Assembly: GCA_008933995.1 (NCBI GenBank)
Contig: WARS01000011.1
Coordinates: 9,701,516-9,765,515, forward strand
Length of the DNA: 64,000 nt
Source: Datnioides undecimradiatus
Taxonomy: Eukaryota > Chordata > Actinopteri > Lobotiformes > Datnioididae
Reading direction: 5' to 3'
Under the pieces are notes generated by a model, which was not told the DNA's origin, searched no databases, and worked only from the letters and a program-made list of their open reading frames with translations. Numbering within the stretch: position 1 is the first letter of the stretch; every line of letters begins with the position of its first letter. Shown here piece after piece: positions 36,751 through 54,100 of this stretch. The position numbers were made by a program, and so were the translations under genes.

Positions 36751-37149
36751 GCGGAGTTCAACAGAAAGAGCTTTTCTCTCAATCCGACCAGACCGGAGCA
36801 GGAAGCACCCCCCCCACCAGCAGCTCAATGTCAACAAACAGACCTTCACAGGAAGATTAACACAATTGTTCAAGAACATGCCTTAGACACAGCAAGCTTC
36901 AGACTCTGTCTCTCAAACAGGTCAAGGTTGAACATTTAATACAAACATTTAAAATTATTTGCACGAAAGGGAAAACAAAAACAACTTTTTTTAAAGAGGA
37001 AATATACCTCCAAATACTTTGGTCTTCTAATATGAGTTGCAGAAAAAGACTCTTGAAGATATTCAACAATAAACATCCTAAAATTAAACCAATAAAATAT
37101 AACTAAATATGAACATTTCTGACACTCACACTCAATGACCATATCATGA

Positions 37150-37155
37150 TTTATT
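37150..37155 (-). terminator. poly(A) signal of the CCCH/CHY gene
   Basis: AATAAA on the minus strand about 100 bases after the stop codon at 37256-37258. Confidence 0.55.
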
Positions 37156-37255
37156 GAGATTAACAATTTCATTGAAATCATGTAATCAAATCAAATCAGG
37201 CTTTTTCACAAATTAAGGCAGTGATACTCTTCTTTTTCCTCCCCTTGTCCACCAG

Positions 37256-40200
37256 CTACTTCTTTTCACTTGCTGCCTTCCTTGACACTGTTTTGTTAGT
37301 GTTGACATATTTTTGTCTGTCATTTCTGAAAGAGAAAACAAGTCTTTTAACCACAGCAAGACATACCGGTCTTTGTAATGAATGACACATTTCTAATGCT
37401 AACATTATGCTTTCATCATTGAAGTTAACACCATACTTAGACGTAAGAGGAAGTTAATGTGATTAGGTGGGTGTACCTGCTCATTTTAATCTTGTTTCTG
37501 CATCCCAGTCCTCCCTCCCAGTGGCTTGTGCGTGCACCTCTCGTCATCATGCTCCCACAGCTGATGCAAGCCTTTCCATTGCTGTACGGCTGCAAGAACA
37601 AGCAATAAAAAGAAACGTTTCCATTATGAGACAAAGTCTAACAACAGCCTTCATAAATTCATAATTGCAGCTGGAATCAAATTTAGCACGATTAATTATG
37701 AAATGAACTGTCACAATCAAAACAACATGTACGCTTACAGCTGATCTGACTTATCTCTTCTTTAAAAAAAACTTAAAACTTCCTGCCTGGATCTTAATTT
37801 TGTGTGCAGTGCTTCTCCAATTAATTTAAAATATGATAAGGTTGCTCATATGTCTGAGATGTCTGATCATTTCAATTTGTAAATCAACACGGCACTTTGC
37901 TATAAAGACACTTTAGAGAGTTTGTGATCTTGAACTTTTTCTCTTCAGTGCACTGTATGACAGTATGATCTACATGGCTAAAATGTCAAATAATGTCAAG
38001 TCAAGTCTATAGCTCACCTGTTCTTTAGCACAGTAACCACAGATCATCCTGGTGGCCAGTTCCAGGGGGTGGTCCTGGTCCTCATCATGGCACCCATCAC
38101 ACGGGTAAGCCCGGCCACAGCAGGGAAACCTGAGAGCAGTCAGTGGCACAGTGATATTTCACAAGTCCTTCTCAGACGTTTCACATTAGACACATGAAAT
38201 GAGACAAGACACGGGGGCGATTACACCTCAGCCAGCGATGGCTCTGTTTGTAATGTTTGCATGTTCCTTTTTCTGGCAATGGCTTCCCCTTTTGCACAGC
38301 TGGATCTTTTATCGTCTTAACAGTGCAAGGACTTGGACCTGTGCAAAGGAAAAATATGTGTATATGACACTATATGAAACCTTTCAGATCTGTACAGTAA
38401 ACGTTTTGTTTTTTCACAAATGCAGTGGTTTTCATCCACTGTGTATCTTTTTACGTAACAATTTGAAGTGGCATTGGTAAGAGAGCAAACTGTGGCAGTT
38501 TGTTGCTCCAAGGTCTTAAACCTCCACCGAACCCTTTGATCAAATTCAAATGTAGCTGAGCTCTGACCTGTTTTGTTGCTGCGAGGCTGAATATACTGGA
38601 ATCTGGTGCTCTCAGCCAGAATACTGAGCTTGCTATGGCAGTGTTCACAATTCAGCTCCTTTGTTTGCCCATAAGACAGGTTCTGATAAAAATGAAAAAA
38701 GTTTTTTCAGAGGGGGAAACAACTCGTACATGCTGTTGATATCCATGCAAACCTGATGTGTGGTGCCAGGCAGTTTTCATCACCTGCACGGGGCCTTCCT
38801 GGGAGCAGCTGAGGCAGCCTACAATAAGGTCACACTCCTGAAGCACAAGGTCAGCAGGTGTGGCATTATGAAGGTCCAGGTATCCCAGGACATCACTGTA
38901 ATGGTGCAGCATGCAGGGCCTGAACGCAGCATTGATGCTTGCACTGCACTTTTCACACTGAGCTGTGCAGGGTGTCCTTCCACTCAGTGTCAGGTCTGCA
39001 GTTACCTTACATCTGCAGATGGCACACATACAGTCATGCTCTCCATTATGGATCATTCTGATTTGCCAAACTCTAATCTAAATCTAAAATTAATATGAAT
39101 ATATCAGTTTATTTCCTTACCTGTTACACTGAAGACAAACCGTGATTTGCTGGGCCACTACGGTGGCTGTGTTCTCTCCCAGCCTCAGTCCCAGCAGTTT
39201 CACCTCTGTGCCTCTGCGGGGGTCACTGATCTTAATGTTCTCCACCAAATGACTGGCTTCTTCTTCCTCCTCCTGCTGCTCCTGCCCCTGCCCTTCATCA
39301 CAAACTGGACCCTCTGTTGTCTCCTCACCTTCTGTCTTTTCCAGTTTTCCTTCACGCCTAACATCTTCATCTGCATCTGTGGCAGCTGTGTCAGGGGCAG
39401 ACTGCAGACCATTCCCAGATTGTTCACACACCGTTGCCTGGAGTTCCTGGTATGATATGAACTGCAATCCCGCTTTTTCCAAATCTATGTCTTTTTTCAA
39501 CTACAAACATATTCAAAAAAGAGAAAATCTTACTCTCAGCATTAAACAAAAAATATTAAACAGTCATTTATAGTTATTAAATTATCAAACACACAACCAC
39601 AATCCATAAAATCCAGTTCATGCAGTTGCAGTCTCACCTGCCTCGCCCCTTCAGTGAACAGTCTCTCCAAACTACGATCAAGCCAGCGGAGAAAAGGCCG
39701 GAAGAGCAGCTCTACCTTTCCCAGAAGCTGATTGGTTGCATGCTTTGCTTGAAGCCACTCAAAAGATGCTTGCTGTACATGTCTATGTGGGCACAGATTT
39801 ACAGCAATGTTGGCACCAATAATGTTAACATTAAATGATAAAATAAGTTGTACACACTTTTTACCTTGCCATTACTGGTGGCAGATCCTGGTCCAGTGGT
39901 ATATCCAATGTGAAAATCTAGAAAAAATCAGTGTGTGTATCAGTGTGATGAGAAGCTGTTCTTTCCCCATCCACTATTTACTGTATGGTTTAATTACAGA
40001 ACATGAATGTTTAAACGGAAGCTGATGCCTTTACCTCTTGGGGGTAATTGTCTGGGAAGCTCACCATGATGTCAACGTCTTTCAGATCAAAAGGCTTTAA
40101 GTTAAAGGGCATGGTTAGTGCATTTCCAGATAATATCATGGAGTAGTTCTCACCCATGTAACCTACTATGAAACCAAAGCAAGGAAGATTTGCTTCATTA

Positions 40201-41076
40201 TTGTTTTACAGGAAAAACTTGGCTATGTTTCATCCTGGGGGTGAGTGGCTTAGAGAAATCAAAATGGAACAGATAATAGCAAATATAGCTTTCCATACGG
40301 GCCAAACAGGCTTCACTGTTTGCCTCTAATAGAGTCTGAGATTTGTTCAAGTTCAAAAATAAAAACTGAGCTGTACTGTAGATTATGGAAATAATATGCA
40401 TATGTGGATTTTAGATCTACATTCCCATAGAAAGAAGAGGAGAAAGAAGGTAGAGGAAAATGTTTACCCAGTCTGGATCTGTGGCTGTGACAGTCGCCCT
40501 GTAATAAGTAACTTTGCCATCACTTCTTTCCTGAATAATGAGCTGGTCTTTGGGAAAACGCTTCTTCAACTGCTTGATCTCTGTGTCCCGTAGCTGCTTG
40601 GCAACATCCTCCGTCAGGTCACACAGCTTCACCTCCTGGAGGATGCTAGGGCGGGGTACTGGAGGCATCCTCTGCACAGGTCTTGTGTAATTGCTGGGAA
40701 CAGGCTTGTCATCCACTGGGGGTAACTGTGGTGGATGCCAGAAGCGACATCTGTCTTCCATGGTGCAGTGGCCTGAGATAAAGTAGCGACAGGGGCGGCG
40801 GCCAGCTGCTGGGGCAACCCTGGAGCTACTAGTAGGAGGAGGCCTGTGCTCCATATTGCCTCCAGGGACCTCTGAGTTTAGAGATGTGGCATCTGATTCG
40901 CTGGGTGCCCTGATGGTTTTATTCTCATGTGCACTGGCATCATCTCTTATGTGTAGGAACCTGCATTTCTTACCAAATTTGCAGTTTCTTCCTTGGGAGA
41001 AGAAGCGACAAAGCTGCTGTGTATGAAACACAGGCTGTGATTCACTCATCTTCTCTCCCCCACCATCCTCCATCAT
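37256..41076 (-). CDS. CCCH + RWD-like + CHY zinc-finger protein, unnamed
   Basis: Eleven exons on the minus strand: 40468-41076, 40035-40094, 39865-39917, 39638-39782, 39121-39500, 38784-39012, 38568-38682, 38227-38305, 38018-38129, 37477-37589, 37256-37325. Phases join to 654 residues. Residues 23-42 (C-x8-C-x5-C-x3-H) and 96-114 (C-x7-C-x5-C-x3-H) are CCCH fingers, usually RNA-binding. About 150-290 resembles an RWD/UBC-like fold (VSFPDNYPQE, then an amphipathic tail). An acidic Glu/Gln linker follows, then a Cys-rich part (CLQCNRCK, CEKC, CEHC). About 537-625 is a CHY zinc finger: GTCKHYKQS, FPCCGRAYPCDGCHDE, CGYCAKEQ, CISCG, ending at GLGC. CHY domains occur in the ubiquitin ligase RCHY1 and in yeast Hot13, but no RING is seen here. 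Function is unknown; RNA-linked or redox/zinc roles are guesses. Confidence 0.88.
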
Positions 41077-43388
41077 AATTAAATCTGAATGAATAAACAC
41101 AATGACACAAATGACAAAGATGTGTCTACTTATTTTACAGACATTTTAAACAAAATATGTAGACACACAAACACAACACCTTTTTGCGATTAACATGGGC
41201 ATTAATATAGCTGCTAAAAAGGCTCCACCCTTCTCTGAAGACTTTCCACAAGACTTTGAAACCTGGTGGATTCAACTATTTGCTCTAATCCATTCACAAG
41301 GGCCTTATGAGGTTGGGTGCTGAAGCTGGGTGATAATGAAATTCAAGTTCTTCCCCACAAAAACTGGGAAAACCATTTTTTTTAATTCTCTTATGCATAG
41401 GCCTCATGTCCACTTAAGACACCTCACCAAACTGGCCTTTGGCCTTTCAAATAACCCCTACAACTAGTGGTTTTAGTTCAGTGATTGTTTAATTTGAAGG
41501 GTAGATAGAGAGTATTTCACTAGAAAAAAATGAAAAAATACACAGTATTTTGTGTAAAAGAAGTGTTGACCCTCAACTCCTTTGAAGGGGCCATAATGGC
41601 CAGGTCTGACATAGCCTTGTATCTCATGCAACATTAAAGTTCAACTAAAAATGAGTTGCATGTATGTCATCTTGTCTACTACAGCTTGCTCTGTAAATCA
41701 CTTGTTTCTGGGTTTTCAATCGGGCGAAATGCTGACTTTTTTCTTTTTACAGAGATGATATCTTACTTCGATACTGCCAATCAAATCAATTCACTTCTTC
41801 TTGTGTGGTGTAGCACAGAGATTTTGGCAGCTGCTGTCATTCAAACACACCTTCACAAAGCTGACAAAAAGAGCATTTCTTACATTTTTACAAACCTTCA
41901 GATCTGTAGTGAACAGGACGAGGTAAAATATTCACATCCGATTAAAGTTTCTTAGATATTATGGCGATCAGATGGACTAGATATCAGTTATACGAGACTG
42001 ACATACGTTTTTTAGACCAAGGCTTTTGTTTTGTTTGATTTGGTTAACTATATATGGGCTCCTTCTATTGTCCGCATCATCCTTAAGTAACATTACTCGT
42101 AACAACAGGGTAGCATAGCACTGTTCTTCACGTTTTGTTCTGGTGTTTCCCAGCCTGGGATTCATTATGGTCTGAAAAATGACCGAAGTGAGCTATATTT
42201 TACGTACGAACTATCTCGCTACCGTTAATTTGTCAATTTTTCTGAAAAAATTAGGCAATATTGTTGCAAGATGATATTACCTCAAACACACACAAGAGTC
42301 CGAGTTAAGGTTTATTCCGTGTAAGGATAACACGACAGGTTATAAAAGAGTGGTTTTACTGCTGCGTCAGGTGACAAGCGCTGCGTGCGACTGAAAACGT
42401 ACTCCCAGATTGTAAAAGCAGCAATTTACGTCATGGCGTGCGACGACAGGTTTCTAATCGACTGGGGCCACAATCAAGTCCGAAACACTACACAACGACA
42501 TTATTACCTGTAGAGTTTGAGGAGATTTTACTTACAGGATGTCGAAAAGTCCTCTGTTGTACATTGCATAGATCTTTGTGTTGTCGCCCTCTACAGTTTG
42601 GGAGTGTGAATTGGCCCCGAAGCGTCCGCTGCTTGCTTTCTGTTCAAAGTTCATTTCTGACAACAGTGGGGAAAATAGACTCGCCACAAGGTCCATTAAG
42701 TAACTACTCTGGAGTTTTCAATCATATCACATGGTCTTTATCAGCAGTTGGAGTTTGCTCTGTCATAATGGAAAACATTTTCATTTCTTTTCATTCTTGA
42801 CTTGGGAAAACAATTTCATCCAATTCATTTAGCAGCTGTTCTAAACCATTTGATCATATCATATGGGATGTGACTGAAAGCGCCAGAACAGCTGTTAAAG
42901 TTTTGTCTTTTCACAGTAAACATACACAGGAGGCAGTCATACCAGTTGACACCTGTTGATGTGATGAAACGTTTGAAAATCAGAGCGTTGGACAAATGAA
43001 GGGTGTCGTTTTACAAATCTACCATCACTTGAAGATTTTATATATTTTACACTAAATATTGTCCAGAATGTGCATACTTTTACATTAGAATAATCCTGCC
43101 TGTCCTTAATGTCCTAAGTGTTAATCCTTAACACTTAAAAAGAAAAAAAAGGACTTTGAAATGGTTTTTTTTCCATTCTGAACAAATCATCATGAGTGGA
43201 GCTATATGTTACCAGCCACCCAGGAAGTATGAATAATTTGTTGCACCCAACTGTCACTTGATGCCACACAGTAAGCACAGCACAGGCAGACACCTAAAGT
43301 ATATTTTACCATAGTTCCAGTGTCAGCCAGGAACATCGGCAAACCTTACATAGTGTGAAGATACTTGCTTTGTGACTTTCACTTCAGA
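41077..43388. other. intergenic between the divergent CCCH/CHY and ch25h-like genes
   Basis: Contains the 5' untranslated parts of both genes. A CAG|ATTTAATT acceptor-like site lies just before the CCCH/CHY start codon, so an upstream non-coding exon is likely. A TTTCACTTCAG acceptor-like site ends one base before the ch25h-like ATG. A small perfect hairpin (10-base arms, 3-base loop) is at 43115-43137. The 120-codon frame at 42438 has no recognisable domain. Confidence 0.55.
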
Positions 43389-44222
43389 ATGGAGCTTGCA
43401 GATACCAGCATAGGTGTTTGGATAGGATGCTTGCGAAACGACTCTATGCTGCAGCCGCTGTGGGACAGCCTGAGGCTCAACTACAGAGACTATTTGAGAT
43501 CTCCACTCTTCCCTATTGTTCTGAGTGTGTCGTCCTACTTTATCTTGTGCCTTCCTTTCCTAGTTTGTGATATCATGGGAGAAAAGTGGACATGGGTCCA
43601 GCAATTCAAGATCCAACCCAGCTATCATCCTACAGCCTCTACACTGCTACACTGTATGGGTGTCACCTTATACAACCATGTGTTTCTTGTGCTCCCTGCA
43701 TCAGTCGCTCAGTGGGCATGGAGACCACCTATGGACCTGCCGGAGCAGGCTCCGTCCCTGCTGGAGCTGATTGCTGGGGTGATAGGCAACCTCCTGCTCT
43801 TTGATTTCCAGTACTTCATTTGGCACTTTCTCCATCACAGGATCCGCTGGCTGTATGTGACTTTCCATGCCATCCATCATAAATACTCATCTCCTTTCAC
43901 TCTTGCAACCCAGTGTCTCAGCAGCTGGGAGCTGGTCACAGTAGGATTTTGGACCAGTGTGAATCCAATGATCCTGAGGTGCCACCTACTCACCACATGG
44001 ACATTTATGGTGTTGAATGTCTATGTTTCTATAGAGGATCACTGTGGCTATGATTTCCCCTGGTCCACATCTCGTCTGATACCATTTGGCATCTATGGTG
44101 GACCCAGCAAACACGATGTACATCATCAGAAACCCAATACCAATTTTGCACCACACTTCAGCCACTGGGATAAATTATTTGGCACTCATGCTGATTTCAG
44201 CTTCTGTACTGCTGTGAAATAG
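43389..44222 (+). CDS. cholesterol 25-hydroxylase-like protein, intact
   Basis: A single coding exon of 277 residues starting at the ATG in TCAGAATGGAG. It is a multi-pass ER membrane enzyme of the fatty-acid-hydroxylase family, which uses a di-iron centre to add a 25-hydroxyl group to sterols. The iron-binding histidine boxes are complete: H146-x2-HH, H160-x2-HH (HAIHH) and H242-x2-HH (HDVHH), plus FSHW at 257-260. The ending WDKLFG is typical. Length agrees with CH25H (human 272). Teleosts have several paralogues (ch25h and ch25h-like); I cannot say which one this is. Oxysterols of this kind signal in sterol control and antiviral defence in mammals. An AATAAA at 44394-44399 may end the transcript. 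A broken paralogue lies 7 kb away on the other strand. Confidence 0.92.
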   Translation: MELADTSIGVWIGCLRNDSMLQPLWDSLRLNYRDYLRSPLFPIVLSVSSYFILCLPFLVCDIMGEKWTWVQQFKIQPSYHPTASTLLHCMGVTLYNHVFLVLPASVAQWAWRPPMDLPEQAPSLLELIAGVIGNLLLFDFQYFIWHFLHHRIRWLYVTFHAIHHKYSSPFTLATQCLSSWELVTVGFWTSVNPMILRCHLLTTWTFMVLNVYVSIEDHCGYDFPWSTSRLIPFGIYGGPSKHDVHHQKPNTNFAPHFSHWDKLFGTHADFSFCTAVK

Positions 44223-48801
<4,579 letters not shown>

Positions 48802-51159
48802 ACAAGAACACAATTTTCACCACAATACTTTCAGACATTTCTTGTGTCGTTGGTGAGAGCATGAAAATAATCTATTACCACTCTAACCTTAAAACACTAA
48901 CCATGCTGAAGTAATATATTTTACCTGTTTCTTCCAAAAAAAAAAAAAGCTATTGACCAAATATGTTCATGGTCAATGTATATGAATTGTAGAAAGCACT
49001 CCATTGCTCTGAGGATGAGATGAGTATACGAGACCTCATTCTTACCAAACTCAAACCTTGTAACTCATGTATGGAGTGACATATGGACAGGATAATTTCC
49101 TCATACGTTAGTTTGCACTATGTGTATTGCTTTCAATATTTTATATTTAAATCTGTCATGTACTTGAATAACAAAATGTACATTTTTACCAAGTACCTCC
49201 ACGATTACAATTACTGGTACTACTATTCTACTACTACTGTTGCGGTTAGGTTTTGGTTAAAAACTCACCTTTCACCAGCAGTACTCTGTCAATAAATAAC
49301 TTTAACTTGCTTTTGCTTTCTTTTAAGAAACAACCCTTGTACTCCCTTTCAGTATGCAGGATTTTTCAAGTAGTTCTTAACCGGAGATAGCTGTTTTTGT
49401 TTGGTTTTGTCTCAACAGTCTACTGACGGTAGTTTTAAAAATTGATTTGCTGAGGTGTAGCAATGGCAAAACTCAAGATTGTCAATAAAATGTGGCAAAA
49501 GTTTGAAATTACATGCGTGTGTTCTGTTGTTTTCTCTAACAGAAATTTTACATCTCAACAAAGAGATTAAATTGTTGCACTAAAATGTGATTTGTCTTTC
49601 ACTTGTCTATTCACTGGCTGTTGTCACTGGAAGAACAAGTCAACTTGGACCTAAAAAAAGAGAGGTTAAAGTTCAGGTGTTTCCCAGAGGGGTTGGTTCT
49701 AGTTTGCCATGGGGTTACCATCTGCGACTTTCATAGGGTCTACTGGAATCACTTGTGGACATCTAACAACTATTTTGCCCTCATATGCACTTAAAATGAC
49801 TCAGCTTCAGTTACTTGGTAGATACTGAATTAGCAATGCATCATTTGTTGCAGAGTAACCTGATATCTTTGAACCAGAGAGCAGTGTGCAAAGACACATT
49901 AACTAAGAATAGCACCCAGCAGCAATTCAGATATTTTGTTTGGATTGTTGTGCTCTGGTGTTCTTCCATCTACATAAATAAGAGTAGTCTTTATTACACT
50001 TAATTTCGTAGAGGAAAACAAATAGAGCAATATGGTTTCCTTACCTGCTAAATAGTTTTCTTAAAAGCGGAGTGAGTGTGTGCACATGTGAGTGTGCATG
50101 CAGGTGCCTCTTTGTCTCCACTCAGGTTCGCATCTATTTTCAACATGGTGGCCTCCTCAGAAACTTCGTCATATTATAGTGACACATGACACTAAAAATT
50201 GTTTCTGAAAACATTTGTGGCTGGAAACATAATTCAGAGACAGAATCTTGACCCATCTTTGTTTAGTGCTGCCTAGTCTGACAATTTGATCTGAGTTACT
50301 TGAGCAGAGAGTTCAGATACACTCTTTTTTTTTAAATGTAGTAAACTGTGTGCTACTGAGATGCTGATTTTCTAGTGCAGTCAAATACACCATTAAATAC
50401 AAGGTGCTACGAAACAATGTTGGTGTGTAAAAAAAATGAAAACGTCAGGATTTGAATTCATTTTGAATAAATACAATTCTCTCATTCACTAACAATATTA
50501 TTTTTAGCATTTCAGAACAGAAACAAAAACCACACATAGAAATTACACACTGGCCAACAATGGAAATCAAACAAACAAAAGAAATATTTAGGACTAAACA
50601 GGAATACCATATCATCACCTTCTTAAAATAATGGCCTAGGTCATTGTTTGACAAAAATGTCTTTTGATTAATAAATATCATATACTCTATATTTGATTCA
50701 GTTTTTTCTGTTTTTTGAAAAAACTTGAAAATATGACTTATTTTAAGAGGGTGAGGATATATAAGAATAAACTTAGTGCAGTGACCTTGTGCAACAGATC
50801 ACTAAATCTCCCTGGTGTCAATAGTATGATGAGCACTCCACACACCAAATGCAAAGGCGAAGTATTATAAATGTGTGCCATAGCAATAAATAATTCCCCA
50901 TTCATCACTGTCTCATTCTACTATATTTGAAAAACCCTATTTGTAGGTTGTACTATTTTCGTGATATTTTGAGTCAGCTGGCATGGGTCAGCCCATCATT
51001 CACAACCATACAGGGAGCGCCAAAGTTTGAAATATTCAAATCCTACTTATATGGTGCTTTTAACAGTATTATGAACAACAAATGAGATCAGTCCATAAGG
51101 CAATTTGAAATGACAAGGCAAGAAGTGTTGTCATACAGTCCTACACATGTCAGGTAAAC
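48802..51159. other. tspan3 3' UTR and the convergent intergenic region to pstpip1
   Basis: Tspan3 (+) and pstpip1 (-) converge here. The first 700 bases look like tspan3 3' UTR, and the part just below 51160 is pstpip1 3' UTR. No other gene or clear repeat is seen. Confidence 0.55.
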
Positions 51160-54100
51160 TCATTCTTTGCTAAGGTAGGAGCCTGGAACCAATCCACTGA
51201 TGCCATTTCTTTGCACCGTCCACCAGCCATCCTCACCTTGCTCTACGACGACCACGACATCGCCCATAGACACAGAGAGCTCATCGTCCCCCTAAACGAG
51301 GACAAGGAATCAAACAATCAGTAGATAACCCTTAAAATTTACAAGAATTACAATGTTTGTCTTATGAAGAGGTTGGAAGCTCACCTGTGCTGTGTAGTCA
51401 TACACAACCTTGTAGTGCTCACTGTTCTGCTGGGAGTCTTGAAATCCAGGAATGGAAGCATATACTCCCTCTGGTGTTTCTGCTGAGTAATTTAAAATCC
51501 AAATGTAAAATCGACACTGGTGCAGTTACAGTTTGAAGCTGAATTTTCTTCTTTCTTTCCAAACCTAGCTAATGGTGCAACATCACATCAAACCACCAAC
51601 AAGCTAGATACAATAATTTCATGTTGATGGTGGTGTCAAGCAGTGTTACCGCTTCAGGTGCGTTGCATGTTGAAGGCCTCTGTGACGTAATTGACAGTTT
51701 ACTGGCGATTAAGACAAGAACTTCAAACTTTAATTTATGACCCTAGTTGTGCTTAGAATGTTCCTCTTATACATGAACATATGGATATATGTACATGTTT
51801 AGTTTGAGTGATCATGTTTATTTTGCTGTGCAGTTTTACAAAGTTTCCACAAATCCCTCCACTGGAGTACAGGTATCCCTCTTTGGAACTCAGTGGTATA
51901 AAGAATAATTACAGTACATTGCACCTTGTCTTGCAAGGATCAAGGGGCTTTCACAGTGACAACTATGATCACATTGGAAACTGCTGTCTTAGTTGCTGTG
52001 ACTTACCTAATATACATGCAGATTGTGCAACTGGTTCATTGATGCTGATTTTGGAGCCACCGGAGCAGTTCCCCTGCAGAAGATTTGAAAACCTGCAAAA
52101 TTGGGAGAGTACTCAGTACGAATCACACAAAAAATTACTGAGAGCATAAAACATCATTTTTTAAATCAATAATCATAATTTCCTTTAGCATTCATTTAGT
52201 AACAGTACTTTCCATTGTGTAATTTTTACCTTTTCATGACTCCCCCTACGAAACCGACACTGCCATTTCTGTCAGATGTAGTATCCCTCTGGTAGTAATT
52301 CTGATATTCAATTGGAGCTGTGAAAGGATATTTACAAGTCAGTAAATTATAAAAACCAAATCAAATTCTTCTGAGGCTCACACTGCAAAACCTGTTTCAA
52401 ACACTGCCAAACATATTAGCCGCAGCTGAGAGATAATATTGAAATGTCATACATGGGACATATTCAAATCGAAATCAGGAAGACTGCAGGTCAGGTGCCT
52501 ACCAGGGGGGGTTGGGCCAGTGCTTTTCATCTCCACAAAGCAATTGTTGTCTCTGATGATGTCACACTTTTCCAGAGTTTTCCTCACTTCCTCATAACAC
52601 TGAAAGAGCATTTTGTCCAGAGTAAGTTTTGAATATGCAGTGAACTGTATTGGAAGGACTTGCCAAGACAATTTCACGTACAAGTGGACATTGTGATAAC
52701 AGCTGCTCACACACCTCATCATCTTTTACACTCTGCATTGATAAATGGTTACAGTGAACCCACAAAGCATTCCTAAGTACGCTGAGGCGGTCCTCCTCCT
52801 GTTGCTGAAACATCTGAAAATATAGTGAATGGAAAAATATTATAATCCACAAAACTTCAAAACTCAGTACATTTATACACCCTACGGGACTGTATGTACA
52901 CCTCTGAAATATAGCAATGCAACTTCTTGATAAACAAAATTGTCCAGTATGGGCTTCTGTCTCTCTGCAATCTGCAAACTTAAAGGTTCATAGCTGTCAT
53001 TTAAGTGCTTTTGAATAATAATAGTTTTCAAATATGCATGTATGTATGTATGTATGTATTTTGCACTAGAAAGCCACATTCACTGTTCATCGGTGTATTT
53101 CCTCTTTAGATTTGCTGGTTCATTGTGCGTGTGTGTGTGTGTGTGTGTATTGCCCTATGTTTGAAGCTTTTGTGCAGGGTTGAATATAGTATGGTTTTGT
53201 TTATGTCACCACACAAAGTAGGAACTGGTTGTCTAGAAACATTTTGGTAGATTAATGACTCACTATAGTCTGCTTATAGGATGTATTGCACATCCTTCTT
53301 TACAAAGCAGACAATGGGTATTGCCACTCTTGGTAAAGGTTTGTACATTTTTAAATTTGTCAAGCCACAGCGTGCACTCCTCACTTGATAAATACAGTCT
53401 TTACCTCGCATGTGCTGATGTGTGTTGATTCCCATTCTTGACGACTCTTGTCAAGTTGTTCAATGTTTGATATGTACTGTTTCTCTAAAGACAAGTAAAA
53501 GATTAGTTGTAAACTGTTTCATCTATAATGCAGGTTGAAACTTGTTTGTCACAGTGAAGCCATTAAACACAACATAGAAATCATATATACTAATACAATA
53601 AAATCTGTACTGCATCTAAAACTTTTTCTGGAATCCTTGATAAAAGGGTAAATGTTAGTAAATGTTACCACAATCCCCAAAAAATGTTTCTGGTAAACCA
53701 AAGCGACTTTTTACTCATAGCAACTGGCTTCATGTTCAGTTTCTCACTTATTTGTTATTTGTTCTTACCAGCATCCTCTGCAGCTTCTCTGCATTGTTTA
53801 GATTTGTTGTTCATCTGAAAAGAAAATGCAAAATGACACATTGTCTTTGTAATTTAAACAAACAAAAAAGAAATATTGTTATTTTCTAAATTATTTTTGA
53901 CTTATCAATGTAAATTATATTTTAAACTGAACAGAAACTGTAAATGCTAGAACTAGAAACGCAAAGAGAATTAGATTTCTAAATTCATCAGTGAAGTAAC
54001 AGTGGAATAACTGTCATTGTCGCTTGAGAAACTGTCCCTGTGGCTGCCAACAGCAACAATTCACTTTAAATATGTCTTGATCCATTGCTTATTTTCAATT

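Noticed and set aside
36433-36879. 148-codon minus-strand open frame overlapping the ch25h-like pseudogene
   Set aside because: It is out of frame with the recognisable hydroxylase residues, so it is not the real gene.
42438-42800. 120-codon plus-strand open frame between the CCCH/CHY and ch25h-like genes
   Set aside because: No recognisable domain, no clear splice context and ordinary length for chance in this base composition.
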